The notes under the pieces are model-generated. The model ran no database searches and had not been told where the DNA came from. It saw only the letters and a list, made by a program, of their open reading frames with translations. Of a DNA stretch of 64,000 nt, positions 49,959 through 58,609 are shown piece after piece (position 1 is the first letter of the stretch; every line of letters starts with the position of its first letter). The stretch covers positions 1 through 64,000 of the forward strand of contig JAQWQF010000028.1 of the NCBI GenBank assembly GCA_029244935.1, read 5' to 3'. The stretch is from Methylophilaceae bacterium (GTDB lineage: Bacteria; Pseudomonadota; Gammaproteobacteria; Burkholderiales; Methylophilaceae). The position numbers and the translations under genes are program-made.

Positions 49959-51352
49959 GCAATAAATTATTACTATTTATATTTATTATAGTATTTAGCC
50001 TATCGGTTCATGCTGAAAAATCATATGACCTTAAGAAAATTATTAACAGGTATGACTTAAATACCTCTGAATTTGGTTTCGGTTTTTTAAATTTAGCAAA
50101 TGATGAGACTGTTGCTCTTCATAATGAAAAAAAACTATTTAATTCAGCATCTCTTGTAAAAATTATTACTACTTATATTAGCCTCAAAGAATTAGGGCCA
50201 AGTTTTAGATGGCGATCAGATTTTTACTACACTGGAGAGATTGTTGGGGAAGCTCTAAAAGGAGATATTATATTTAAGGGAAAAGGAGATGCTTCTTTTT
50301 CTGTGCAAGATTTGGAGGATATGATTAGAGAGATACAAAGAAAAGGAATAAAAAGAATTGAAGGAAATTTATTATTTGATACAAGTTATTTTGGATTAGC
50401 TCCAAGCGAAGTAACTTTTGATAATGATCCAATGAGAGCATATAACGTCCTTCCTAGTGCCATATCTCTTCAGAGTAATACAATTAATTTTAGATTTAAA
50501 AGCCAGAAAGATAGGGTCAAGATAGACATTAAACCTTATATCAGAGAATTAAAAATTAATAATAATATTAAAAATACTAGAGAAAAATGTCTGAGTTGGA
50601 GAGAAAAATTAAGGTATGAGACAAAGGTTAGTGAAAAGAAAAATATCCTAAATTTTAGTGGTAAATTTAGTCGAAGATGCAAAGTTAAGGAGATCGACCT
50701 AGCAATGCTAGATTGGCAAACATATTTTTATAGTACCTTTAAACAAAAATGGAATGATAATGGAGGCTCTTTTAACGGAGACTTTATGAAGAGCGCATTA
50801 GAATTGGATGGTAATAATTTGCTGGCGAGTCATTTTTCAGACTCTCTCTCAAACCTTATTCGGGATACTAATAAGTACAGTTTGAATTTGATGTCTAGAA
50901 ATCTGCTACTAACAGTGATTGCTAATAAAGATAATGTTCAGCCAACTGAAATAATGGTTAATTCATATATAAAAAATTGGCTAGCTGAACATAAAATTGA
51001 AAGTGAAGGCTTGTTTATTGATAATGGCGCAGGGCTATCGAGAAATATAAAGGTAAGTGTTAACCAGTATTTGGCGATCCTTAAAAAAATATATTATGAT
51101 CCGATGATGCCTGAAATGATATCTTCATTTCCAATAGCTGGAATTGATGGAACATTAAAAAAAAGAATGAGTAATTCACCCATTAATATGAATGGACATT
51201 TTAAGACTGGTTCAATGAACGAGGTTAGTGCTATGGCAGGTTTTTTCTTAAACAGGGACAAGGAGATGAATATTTTTGTATTTATGATGAACGGAAAAAA
51301 AGCAAATATGTCTCAAAATTTCCAGGAGGCATTAATCGAGTCTATTTTTTAA
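49949..51352 (+). CDS. dacB: D-alanyl-D-alanine carboxypeptidase/endopeptidase, PBP4 type
   Basis: The 467-residue precursor has a signal peptide (about 1-22) and the class C low-mass penicillin-binding protein triads: Ser68-x-x-Lys71, Ser316-Arg-Asn318 and Lys419-Thr-Gly421. It trims peptidoglycan side chains and crosslinks in the periplasm. The insertion between motifs is about as long as in E. coli PBP4 (477 residues). It overlaps bioA by ten bases. Confidence 0.92.
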   Translation: MYLSNKLLLFIFIIVFSLSVHAEKSYDLKKIINRYDLNTSEFGFGFLNLANDETVALHNEKKLFNSASLVKIITTYISLKELGPSFRWRSDFYYTGEIVGEALKGDIIFKGKGDASFSVQDLEDMIREIQRKGIKRIEGNLLFDTSYFGLAPSEVTFDNDPMRAYNVLPSAISLQSNTINFRFKSQKDRVKIDIKPYIRELKINNNIKNTREKCLSWREKLRYETKVSEKKNILNFSGKFSRRCKVKEIDLAMLDWQTYFYSTFKQKWNDNGGSFNGDFMKSALELDGNNLLASHFSDSLSNLIRDTNKYSLNLMSRNLLLTVIANKDNVQPTEIMVNSYIKNWLAEHKIESEGLFIDNGAGLSRNIKVSVNQYLAILKKIYYDPMMPEMISSFPIAGIDGTLKKRMSNSPINMNGHFKTGSMNEVSAMAGFFLNRDKEMNIFVFMMNGKKANMSQNFQEALIESIF

Positions 51353-51372
51353 AAATTAAGGGTAATTTAATT

Positions 51373-51822
51373 ATGATGAAACTTTTTTTAATCACAGTAA
51401 TGGCAATGTTAGCTTTGCATTATGCTAAAGCAATTGAAATTAATCTAAAGGAAGAAATTAAAATGGAGGAAAAAATTATGGAATTAATTAAATCTGATAT
51501 TAAATTGGGTGAGGGACGTGAAGCAGAAAAGGGATTATCAGTTACAGTTCACTATACTGGCTGGCTTCATGATGCTAAAGCAAAAGATGGTAAAGGTGAG
51601 AAATTTGATAGTTCTTTAGATCGTCGAGAGCCTTTTAAATTTATATTAGGTGTTGGTCAGGTAATTCAAGGGTGGGATGAAGGAGTGAATGGTATGAAAA
51701 TTGGTGGACAAAGGCTTATTACTATTCCTGCAGATATGGGTTATGGAAGTAGAGGTGCTGGTGGTGTGATTCCTCCAGACGCTGACTTAATATTTGATGT
51801 TCAATTATTAGGAATTGACTAA
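51373..51822 (+). CDS. FKBP-type peptidyl-prolyl isomerase, exported
   Basis: The 149-residue precursor has an N-terminal signal peptide (about 1-20) and an FKBP domain from about residue 38: [36 protein letters not shown] and [23 protein letters not shown]. It should speed prolyl isomerisation in the periplasm. A run of Met codons (including 51463 and 51478) after the signal means a shorter cytoplasmic form is possible. AAGGGTAATTTA precedes the first ATG. Confidence 0.9.
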   Translation: MMKLFLITVMAMLALHYAKAIEINLKEEIKMEEKIMELIKSDIKLGEGREAEKGLSVTVHYTGWLHDAKAKDGKGEKFDSSLDRREPFKFILGVGQVIQGWDEGVNGMKIGGQRLITIPADMGYGSRGAGGVIPPDADLIFDVQLLGID

Positions 51823-52245
51823 ATGCATGTCAATGTAAAATGGAATGATGGCGTAAGCTTTATTGGTAGCTCTGAATCTAATCATACGATAATAATGGAT
51901 GGCCCTTCAGAGGTTGGAGGTATGAATAAAGGTATGCGACCGATGGAGACATTACTAATCGGTATGGGAGGTTGCACCTCATTCGATGTAGTGACTATTT
52001 TGAAAAAATCAAGGCAAAAAATTGAAGGTTGTGAAGCATTAATATATGCAGATCGGTCACAAAATATTCCAAAGGTTTTTACAAAAATACATATTCATTT
52101 TATTGTAAAAGGCAATAATCTTGATACGGTTGTTGTTGAGAGAGCGATTAAATTATCAGCGGAAAAATATTGTTCTGCAACAATTATGCTTAGTAAATCA
52201 GTTGAGATTACTCATGACTTTGAAATTCTCGAAGAATCTAGCTAA
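51823..52245 (+). CDS. OsmC family protein, YhfA-like
   Basis: The 140-residue product has the two redox cysteines of the OsmC/Ohr superfamily, Cys51 in GMGGCTSFDVV and Cys117 in KYCSATIMLSKS. The GGCTSxDVV motif places it with YhfA rather than Ohr; the peroxidase role and substrate are uncertain. It starts immediately after the FKBP stop with no gap and converges on the DUF2322-like gene. Confidence 0.88.
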   Translation: MHVNVKWNDGVSFIGSSESNHTIIMDGPSEVGGMNKGMRPMETLLIGMGGCTSFDVVTILKKSRQKIEGCEALIYADRSQNIPKVFTKIHIHFIVKGNNLDTVVVERAIKLSAEKYCSATIMLSKSVEITHDFEILEESS

Positions 52246-52246
52246 G

Positions 52247-52558
52247 TTATTTAATAATCTTCATCTTTAGAGTTTGTTTATTTTCGACAACATCAAAAAG
52301 ACGATCTATATTTGGATGTTGTCCAGGATGGTTCTCAGCTTCTGCACTGTGCTCCGAATATAATTCAATTCCTTCGAGTGCTGCATCTATATTTAATTCA
52401 CCATACGTTAACCATAAATGATGATAAATTTTAATTGAGCCAAGGCTCCCAGGCTTTTTTTCAATGCTACCTACAGTTTCATTGTTATTAGATAATATTA
52501 TTTCTTTAATATGTGAAGCGTCTTCTAATGTTTCAAGGATATCTTTAAAATTTTGCAT
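52247..52558 (-). CDS. DUF2322-like small protein
   Basis: The 103-residue soluble protein has the pattern VGSIEKKPGSLGSIKIYHHLW, GIELYSEHSAEAENHPGQHPNIDRL that I associate with DUF2322, a family found largely in betaproteobacteria. No function is known. It follows coq7 on the minus strand with 12 bases between and ends one base from the OsmC stop. Confidence 0.65.
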   Translation of the reverse strand: MQNFKDILETLEDASHIKEIILSNNNETVGSIEKKPGSLGSIKIYHHLWLTYGELNIDAALEGIELYSEHSAEAENHPGQHPNIDRLFDVVENKQTLKMKIIK

Positions 52559-52570
52559 TTATATTTATAT

Positions 52571-53194
52571 TTATATCTTATAAGTTATTGAAGTCATTAT
52601 TTTTGATGTTATACCCATTATTTTTTTTATTGAATTTGGTAGCTGAGCTGCACCCATTTCCAACGCAGATTGTTTATGAGCTTCCTCCTCCTCCTTCATT
52701 ACTTTTATTATCTTAAGTGTTTTTTTATCGGAAGGGGCTATTTTTTTAATATGTGATTGAAGATGTTTTGATACTTGACTCTCAGTTTCTGAAAGAAAAC
52801 CTAAATTGTATTTTTCATCAACAATACTTGCTATTGCACCAATACCAAATGAACTTATGTATAAAAAGGGATTTAGTTTGCTCTTTGATCCATTTAGCTC
52901 ATTTATTCTTGATTCGCACCAAGAAAGGTGGTCAATTTCTTCTAGGGCTGAAGCCTTTAATTTGCTTTCAATATCTTTATTTTTATTGAAAAAAAGCTGA
53001 CCTCTATATAGGCCTTGAGCACATATTTCTCCAGAATGATTAACTCGCATATATTTAGAATGAATTATTTTTTCTGAGGAACTTAGTGAGGATGATTCAC
53101 GAATATCTCTATCAGGTCTTTCACGATTCTGCGAAGGGGAAACACTTAATACTTTTAATCCTCTATCTATCTCAATTAGTATACGGTCAATCAT
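52571..53194 (-). CDS. coq7: 3-demethoxyubiquinol 3-hydroxylase, Coq7 type
   Basis: The 207-residue di-iron monooxygenase performs a late hydroxylation in ubiquinone synthesis. The ferritin-like fold shows its iron ligands in MRVNHSGEICAQGLYRGQ, EEIDHLSWCESRI and KVMKEEEEAHKQSA. This Coq7 form replaces the flavin enzyme UbiF in alpha- and betaproteobacteria and needs oxygen. It is divergent from no gene; ctpA follows after 51 bases on the same strand as its upstream neighbour. Confidence 0.95.
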   Translation of the reverse strand: MIDRILIEIDRGLKVLSVSPSQNRERPDRDIRESSSLSSSEKIIHSKYMRVNHSGEICAQGLYRGQLFFNKNKDIESKLKASALEEIDHLSWCESRINELNGSKSKLNPFLYISSFGIGAIASIVDEKYNLGFLSETESQVSKHLQSHIKKIAPSDKKTLKIIKVMKEEEEAHKQSALEMGAAQLPNSIKKIMGITSKIMTSITYKI

Positions 53195-53245
53195 ATAATT
53201 TAATATTAAATATTCTGATTTTATATTTAACTATAAAATAGTGAT

Positions 53246-54667
53246 TTAATTTTTTTGATATAAGTCTATTCCTTTCAGAATATTAAGTGCTTCTTTAAAT
53301 TGTTTGTCATCTTTACCACCAAATTCAACGGGTTTAAAGTTTCTTAATGCTTCACCGCCATCGCTTGTTGGTTTATCAAAAGAAGATGTATTATCAGAAT
53401 TTTCAGTTTCAGTTTCAGTTTCAGTTTCAGTTGATGTTTCCTTTTTCTTTTCTTGTGGGTTAGATAGAGTATTAGTTAAATCAGCTTCTCTAATTGCAAG
53501 AAATTCACTTCCATCTTCTACAATTATATCAGGATCAATTCCCTTGCCTTGTATTGACCTTCCATTAGGTGTGAAGTACCTAGCAGTTGTTAATTTAATT
53601 GCTGTACCGTTGTTCATAGGTAATATAGTTTGAACAGAGCCCTTACCAAAACTACGAGTACCAACTATTAGTGCTCTCTTATGATCTTGCAGAGCCCCTG
53701 CAACGATTTCTGAGGCTGATGCTGAACCGTTATTTATTAGCACAACTAATGGAGTGTCTTGAATATCTTTTGGTAATTTTTTCATATAATTATTTTTTTT
53801 AGGGTTATCTCTAACAAAATTTTCTGGTGAAGTTGTTAGTCGCATTCTTGAGTCAGCCGTCCTTCCTTCGGTATAAACTACTAATTTATCATCTTCAAGA
53901 AATGCTGCGGAAACAGCAACTGAAGAATTTAAAAGGCCTCCAGGGTTATTTCTCATGTCAAGAATAATTCCATTTAATGCGTATTTATTTTCTTTTCTAA
54001 GCTTAGTTAATGCCTTGAATAAGTCTTGGCCAGTTCTCTCTTGAAACTGTGTAATTCTTACATAAGCATAGTTAGGCTCAATTATCTTTGATTTAACACT
54101 TTTTGTTTTAATTTTTGCTCTGTTTACTGTTAAAAAGAATGGACCATCAACACCTACTCTAATTACCTGAAGCTTAATTGACGTATTAGGTTTGCCTCTC
54201 ATTAATTTAACTGCCTGATCAAGAGTAAGTCCTTTTACAGATGTTTCATCTAGCTTTATAATAAGATCACCACTTTTAAGCCCTGCTTTATATGCAGGTG
54301 TATCTTCAATAGGAGAGATAACTTTTACGAACCCATCTTCCATACCCACTTCAATCCCAAGTCCACTAAATTCTCCTGAAGTTCCTGACTGGAGGTCCTT
54401 AAAATGATCAAGATCTAAAAATGTAGAGTGGGGATCTAATCCAGATAACATTCCACTAAGAGCTTCATTAACAAGCTTCTTATCTTCTATTTCTTCCACA
54501 TAATCTGATTTTATTTTTCCAAATACTTCGGCAAAAGTTCTCAGTTCATCAATTGGTAGATTAGATGTCTTTGTTTTGTCAGCAAAGACTGGTAGATTGA
54601 TACTGATTAGAAGGCCTATGATGCAGCCACCTAATATAAGGCTTATTTTTTCAAATTTAGATCGCAT
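53246..54667 (-). CDS. ctpA: Carboxy-terminal processing protease, S41 family
   Basis: The 473-residue product has an N-terminal signal/anchor segment (about 7-29), a PDZ domain (about 100-185, GLGIEVGMEDGFVKV and AGLKSGDLIIKLD), and the S41 peptidase core with the Ser segment NNGSASASEIVAG (312-324) and Lys342 in SFGKGSVQT. It cleaves periplasmic or membrane proteins near their C-termini. From about residue 405 a low-complexity linker includes five Thr-Glu repeats encoded by a hexanucleotide array. Confidence 0.93.
   Translation of the reverse strand: MRSKFEKISLILGGCIIGLLISINLPVFADKTKTSNLPIDELRTFAEVFGKIKSDYVEEIEDKKLVNEALSGMLSGLDPHSTFLDLDHFKDLQSGTSGEFSGLGIEVGMEDGFVKVISPIEDTPAYKAGLKSGDLIIKLDETSVKGLTLDQAVKLMRGKPNTSIKLQVIRVGVDGPFFLTVNRAKIKTKSVKSKIIEPNYAYVRITQFQERTGQDLFKALTKLRKENKYALNGIILDMRNNPGGLLNSSVAVSAAFLEDDKLVVYTEGRTADSRMRLTTSPENFVRDNPKKNNYMKKLPKDIQDTPLVVLINNGSASASEIVAGALQDHKRALIVGTRSFGKGSVQTILPMNNGTAIKLTTARYFTPNGRSIQGKGIDPDIIVEDGSEFLAIREADLTNTLSNPQEKKKETSTETETETETENSDNTSSFDKPTSDGGEALRNFKPVEFGGKDDKQFKEALNILKGIDLYQKN
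53401..53430 (-). repeat. Hexanucleotide array (TTTCAG)5 inside ctpA
   Basis: Five perfect copies of TTTCAG on the plus strand encode Thr-Glu repeats on the minus strand. Because the unit is six bases, slippage would change the linker length by two residues without a frameshift. Confidence 0.9.
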
Positions 54668-54753
54668 GTAAACTCTTTATAAATTAATTAAATTAGTATG
54701 ATTATCAGAATATTACCTTATATTCACCACTTAGAAAATTGGAAAGTACCCAA

Positions 54754-55041
54754 ATGACAAAAAAATATATTATTACCATAAATTTTTGCACTAAATGTGG
54801 ATGGCTTATGCGTGCAGCATGGATGGCACAAGAGATCATCACTACTTATGTAAATGACATACAGTCGGTAAATTTAGTTCCTGGAGAAGACGGTAAGTTT
54901 GAAATTTTTTGTAATAAGCAGGCAATATTTTTAAGGCATGAAGAAGGAAAATTTATTGAGATAAAAGAAATAAAGAAGAGAATTAGAGATTTTATTGACC
55001 CAGAAAGATCTTTAGGACACATTGATCGAAAGACTAATTAA
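54754..55041 (+). CDS. SelT/SelW/SelH (Rdx) family selenoprotein W homologue with Cys
   Basis: The 95-residue thioredoxin-like protein has the redox site Cys12-Thr-Lys-Cys15 in the family pattern INFCTKCGWLMRAAWMAQE, where some homologues carry selenocysteine. A redox role is likely, but the target is unknown. The ATG at 54754 gives the normal N-terminus MTKKYIITINFC; a TTG further upstream is in frame but less likely. It overlaps dinG by one base. Confidence 0.85.
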   Translation: MTKKYIITINFCTKCGWLMRAAWMAQEIITTYVNDIQSVNLVPGEDGKFEIFCNKQAIFLRHEEGKFIEIKEIKKRIRDFIDPERSLGHIDRKTN

Positions 55042-56975
55042 TGAAAAATGATCTAATTATCGACCAATTTTTTAGTGGTGACGGAGCCTTACATGAAGTT
55101 ATTCCTGATTATCGAAAAAGAGCAGAACAGCTAGATATGTCAAAAGCAGTTAATGCAACGATTCAACAAAAAAATTCATTGATTGTAGAGGCTGGAACGG
55201 GGGTGGGAAAAACTTTTTCGTATTTAGTTCCTGCACTAATAAACGGAGGAAAAGTTGTAATTTCAACAGCTACTAAGAATCTACAAGACCAACTATTTTT
55301 AAAAGATATTCCAACTATAAGGGATGCGTTAAAAATTCCCGTAAAGATTAATATCCTTAAAGGAAGATCTAATTATATTTGTCAGTTAAGAATGGAAAAC
55401 TCAATTGTCGAAGGCCAGTTTTTTAATAAAGAGGATGCATCATTCATTAAAAAAATTAAAATCTTCTCAGATCATTCTAATACGGGTGAGGTATCTGAAA
55501 TAAATGATATTCCTGAAAATTCTACAATTTGGCCTTCAGTTACCTCGACGCAAGAAAATTGCTTAGGGCAAAATTGTGAATTTGCTAAATCATGCTTTTT
55601 AATTAAAGCCAGAAAAGAGGCGCTTGCTGCAGAGGTTCTAATTGTTAACCATCATTTATTCTTTGCAGATTTTATTCTAAAGGATGAAGATATCTCAGAG
55701 ATACTGCCTGCCGCAGATACAGTAATATTTGATGAGGCTCATCAAATTCCAGATGTTGGCTCAATTTTCTTTGGCGATAATTTTTCAACTATACAAATTT
55801 TTAATTTAATTCAAGACATTCAATTATCTTTCAAAAATATTGCTAAAAATCTAGAAGAATTAGATGTTATCTGCAAAAACATTTTGACATCTATAGTTGA
55901 GTTAAGGAATTTTCTTGATTCGCGCAATGATCGAATTTCGTATAATAAGGTTCCAAATAAACCGGAATTTACCAATAAATTAGAAGAGGTGATTGATGAA
56001 ATTGTTAAGTTAAATAACTATATAGATTTACATAAAGATCAAAGCCCAGAAATGATAAAGTTATCTGAAAGAATTAAATCGTTAGTTAGTATTACCCAAA
56101 TATGGAAAGCGAATGATAGTAATGACTATGTATATTGGTTAGATGTTTTTGCAAAGTCAATTCAGTTTAATATCACTCCTATTAGTATCTCGGATCATTT
56201 TAAAAAGCTCCAAGATAAAACTAAGGCTTCATGGATTTTTACTTCTGCAACATTAGCAGTTAATGAGAGTTTTGAGCATTTTCAAACTATGATGGGGCTT
56301 GAGGAAGCTTCAACATTGCAGCTTAAAAGTCCATTCAATTACAATGAAAACGCTTGCCTCTATGTTCCGATGGGTATGCCAGAGCCAAATACAGAGATGT
56401 TTAACCTAGCCCTAATTAAAAAAGTTTCCCCTTTAATTCTTGCAGCGAAAGGAAGAACATTTATTCTCTCAACAAGCATTAAGTCAATGAATGAAATAAC
56501 ATCTTTTCTTAAAGATGAATTCGAGAAAAAAAATATTAAATTTCCAATATTAACTCAGGGAGCTGCTCCAAAGAACATGTTACTAGATCAATTTAAGTTA
56601 CATGGTAATGCAATATTAGTGGGGTCATTAAGTTTTTGGGAGGGAATTGATGTACGTGGATCAGCATTGTCATTAGTTATTATTGATAAGCTCCCATTTC
56701 AGTCTCCCGGTGACCCTGTCTTCGAATCAAAAATTAATATGCTAAAGGCTAAAGGGGGTAATCCATTTATGAGTTTACAATTGCCTCAGGCAATTATTAG
56801 CCTAAAACAGGGAGCTGGACGATTGATCAGAGATGAGTTTGATAAAGGGGTGCTGATGATTTGTGATATGAGGATTATAAATAAGCCTTATGGAAAGAAA
56901 ATATGGAGGAGTCTACCAGCCTTTAAAAGGACTCGTGATGAGAATGAGGCGATTGATTTTTTAAAAAGATTATAA
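55041..56975 (+). CDS. dinG: ATP-dependent DNA helicase of the DinG/YoaA family
   Basis: The 644-residue XPD-like 5'-3' helicase has Walker A AGTGVGKT (51-58), the DEAH box (231-234), and four cysteines placed to hold a 4Fe-4S cluster (Cys114, Cys174, Cys179, Cys185). The C-terminal IIDKLPFQSPGDPV and QGAGRLIRDEFDKGV are motif V and VI regions. The length fits YoaA at least as well as DinG; YoaA partners the clamp-loader subunit HolC. It overlaps the SelW-like gene by one base. Confidence 0.9.
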   Translation: MKNDLIIDQFFSGDGALHEVIPDYRKRAEQLDMSKAVNATIQQKNSLIVEAGTGVGKTFSYLVPALINGGKVVISTATKNLQDQLFLKDIPTIRDALKIPVKINILKGRSNYICQLRMENSIVEGQFFNKEDASFIKKIKIFSDHSNTGEVSEINDIPENSTIWPSVTSTQENCLGQNCEFAKSCFLIKARKEALAAEVLIVNHHLFFADFILKDEDISEILPAADTVIFDEAHQIPDVGSIFFGDNFSTIQIFNLIQDIQLSFKNIAKNLEELDVICKNILTSIVELRNFLDSRNDRISYNKVPNKPEFTNKLEEVIDEIVKLNNYIDLHKDQSPEMIKLSERIKSLVSITQIWKANDSNDYVYWLDVFAKSIQFNITPISISDHFKKLQDKTKASWIFTSATLAVNESFEHFQTMMGLEEASTLQLKSPFNYNENACLYVPMGMPEPNTEMFNLALIKKVSPLILAAKGRTFILSTSIKSMNEITSFLKDEFEKKNIKFPILTQGAAPKNMLLDQFKLHGNAILVGSLSFWEGIDVRGSALSLVIIDKLPFQSPGDPVFESKINMLKAKGGNPFMSLQLPQAIISLKQGAGRLIRDEFDKGVLMICDMRIINKPYGKKIWRSLPAFKRTRDENEAIDFLKRL

Positions 56976-56982
56976 TACACAG

Positions 56983-57654
56983 ATGCAAATATTATCCATA
57001 GATACATCAGGGCAAATATTTTCGATTGCGATTCTTAAGCAAGACGCAATTGAGTTGTTGGAGTATCCTGCAAGTAAAATGAATTCGGAAAAAATTCTTC
57101 CTGAAATACGAGCTATGATGTCTAGATTATCTATTAATTTTTCTGATATAGATGGAATAGCATTTGGGGCAGGACCAGGTTCTTTTACTGGTGTTCGAAT
57201 AGCATCCGGTATTGCATATGGCATTGCTTATAGCCTAAAAATTCCAATTGTAGGAGTTAATAATCTTGAAGCTTTAGCTACAGTCCTTAAAAATAAATAC
57301 TGTATTTCTTGTATAGATGCAAGAATGAAACAAGTTTATCTTGGGGTATACCAATTAAATAATAGATGTATAACTTCAATTAGCCCGCCGGGTCTATATG
57401 ATCCAGACGCACTCCCAGATATCAATATTCCAGAAGCAACAATTATTGGTTCAGGAGTAGCTGTCTATAAAAATCAATTAGCTAAAAAATACAAGCATAT
57501 AAATCTTAATTTTATCAATAAAGAATATCCACTGGCTGGTGTTATTGCTAAGTTAGCTTTACCTAGAATGAATAAAAGCTTTGATTTAAGTCAGGCTCAG
57601 CCAATTTATATTAGAAATAAGGTTGCTCAAACAATCCTTGAGCGAAACACATAA
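56983..57654 (+). CDS. tsaB: tRNA threonylcarbamoyladenosine complex protein TsaB
   Basis: The 223-residue ASKHA-fold protein begins MQILSIDTSGQIFSIAIL and has GAGPGSFTGVRIASGIAYG (62-80). It is the scaffold for TsaD and TsaE that transfers threonylcarbamoyl to tRNA position 37; TsaC is encoded at 32786. rimI follows, the common tsaB-rimI order. Confidence 0.95.
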   Translation: MQILSIDTSGQIFSIAILKQDAIELLEYPASKMNSEKILPEIRAMMSRLSINFSDIDGIAFGAGPGSFTGVRIASGIAYGIAYSLKIPIVGVNNLEALATVLKNKYCISCIDARMKQVYLGVYQLNNRCITSISPPGLYDPDALPDINIPEATIIGSGVAVYKNQLAKKYKHINLNFINKEYPLAGVIAKLALPRMNKSFDLSQAQPIYIRNKVAQTILERNT

Positions 57655-57680
57655 ATATTTCCAAAGCGAAGTCCTTGATT

Positions 57681-58136
57681 ATGGATTATTCGAATATTAA
57701 ATGTTACGACGCCAGGATAAGTGATCTAAAAGAGATAGTTTTAATTGAAAATAATTCACACTTTTCACCGTGGTCTAAAAAAAGTTTTGAAAAGGCTATT
57801 AAAGCAAAAAATATTTTTAAAGTTTTTTTAGAAAAAGAAAGGATAATTGGTTATTACATTGCCTTAATTGCACAAGATCAATGTGAGCTATTTAATATAA
57901 CTGTTAAAAAGAATAATCAAAATTTAGGAGTAGGAAATTTTATTCTTAAACACTTAATTTCTTTTTGTAAGAGTCATAAAGTTGTTAATATGTTTCTTGA
58001 AGTAAGAGCATCAAATTTCACTGCAATAAAGCTTTACGAAAAGAATGGTTTTAATGAGCTAGGTATTAGAGATAATTACTATAAAACCTTACATGGAAGA
58101 GAGGATGGTTTATTAATGGGGTGTACGTTTGACTGA
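57681..58136 (+). CDS. rimI: Ribosomal protein S18 alanine N-acetyltransferase (RimI-like)
   Basis: The 151-residue GNAT-fold protein has the acetyl-CoA loop near 84-92 (NNQNLGVGNF, a somewhat divergent Q/R-x-x-G-x-G/A) and LEVRASNFTAIKLYEKNGFNELGIRDNYY, the RimI signature. The ATG at 57681 is preferred; two codons upstream is an in-frame TTG. Its stop overlaps the next gene by eight bases. Confidence 0.9.
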   Translation: MDYSNIKCYDARISDLKEIVLIENNSHFSPWSKKSFEKAIKAKNIFKVFLEKERIIGYYIALIAQDQCELFNITVKKNNQNLGVGNFILKHLISFCKSHKVVNMFLEVRASNFTAIKLYEKNGFNELGIRDNYYKTLHGREDGLLMGCTFD

Positions 58137-58599
58137 TAGATTAGAAAATTCCTTGGTTTTAAAAGAGTTAGGATTCAATTCCATATGGCTTTTAAAAAAA
58201 TCTAAAGAAGAGAAATATATATACTTTGCGTATACTTTAAATTTGAATGACTGCATTATTTTGTTTGTTGCTAACGCAAATATTAATTCGAAGGTTGAAG
58301 GGGAGTCCTTATTTAAGAATATTGCATTATATCTTCAAACCCAATCAACGAGTCAATCATTAGAGCTCTCATTAAGTCTTGACGACATTAAAATTAAAGA
58401 GATTATTGAGTCATCTAAATGTGAACATCTTTTTTTACTTTCTAATAAGTTAGATTTTTTAGGGGAAGAATACCAATTAGCAAATGAAAATAAAGTATCC
58501 TTATCAGTATCGCTTAGTAAAATGATTGAAAATCCTGAGTCAAAACAAGAGTTATGGCATGATATTCAGAAGTTATTAAATAGAGTTAATGGAAAATAA
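58129..58599 (+). CDS. Probable divergent DNA polymerase III psi subunit (HolD-like)
   Basis: The 156-residue product has no strong signature, but its layout resembles HolD: a start with LKELGFNSIWLLKK (E. coli psi has a Leu-Gly-Ile-x-x-Trp in this place), a central strand ILFVAN, and a C-terminus SVSLSKMIENPESKQELWHDIQKL, like the SPALTDLxxNPxxxxxLWQQI end of psi. Position next to rimI supports it: in E. coli holD and rimI are adjacent and overlap. The overlap here is eight bases. Psi links the clamp loader to chi and SSB. Assignment is inferred by eye from a weak match. Confidence 0.5.
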   Translation: MTDRLENSLVLKELGFNSIWLLKKSKEEKYIYFAYTLNLNDCIILFVANANINSKVEGESLFKNIALYLQTQSTSQSLELSLSLDDIKIKEIIESSKCEHLFLLSNKLDFLGEEYQLANENKVSLSVSLSKMIENPESKQELWHDIQKLLNRVNGK

Positions 58600-58609
58600 A
58601 TAATTTAAT

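Noticed and set aside
53401..53430. Short regular repeats as a CRISPR-like array
   Set aside because: The units are six bases, contiguous, in frame in ctpA, and have no spacers.
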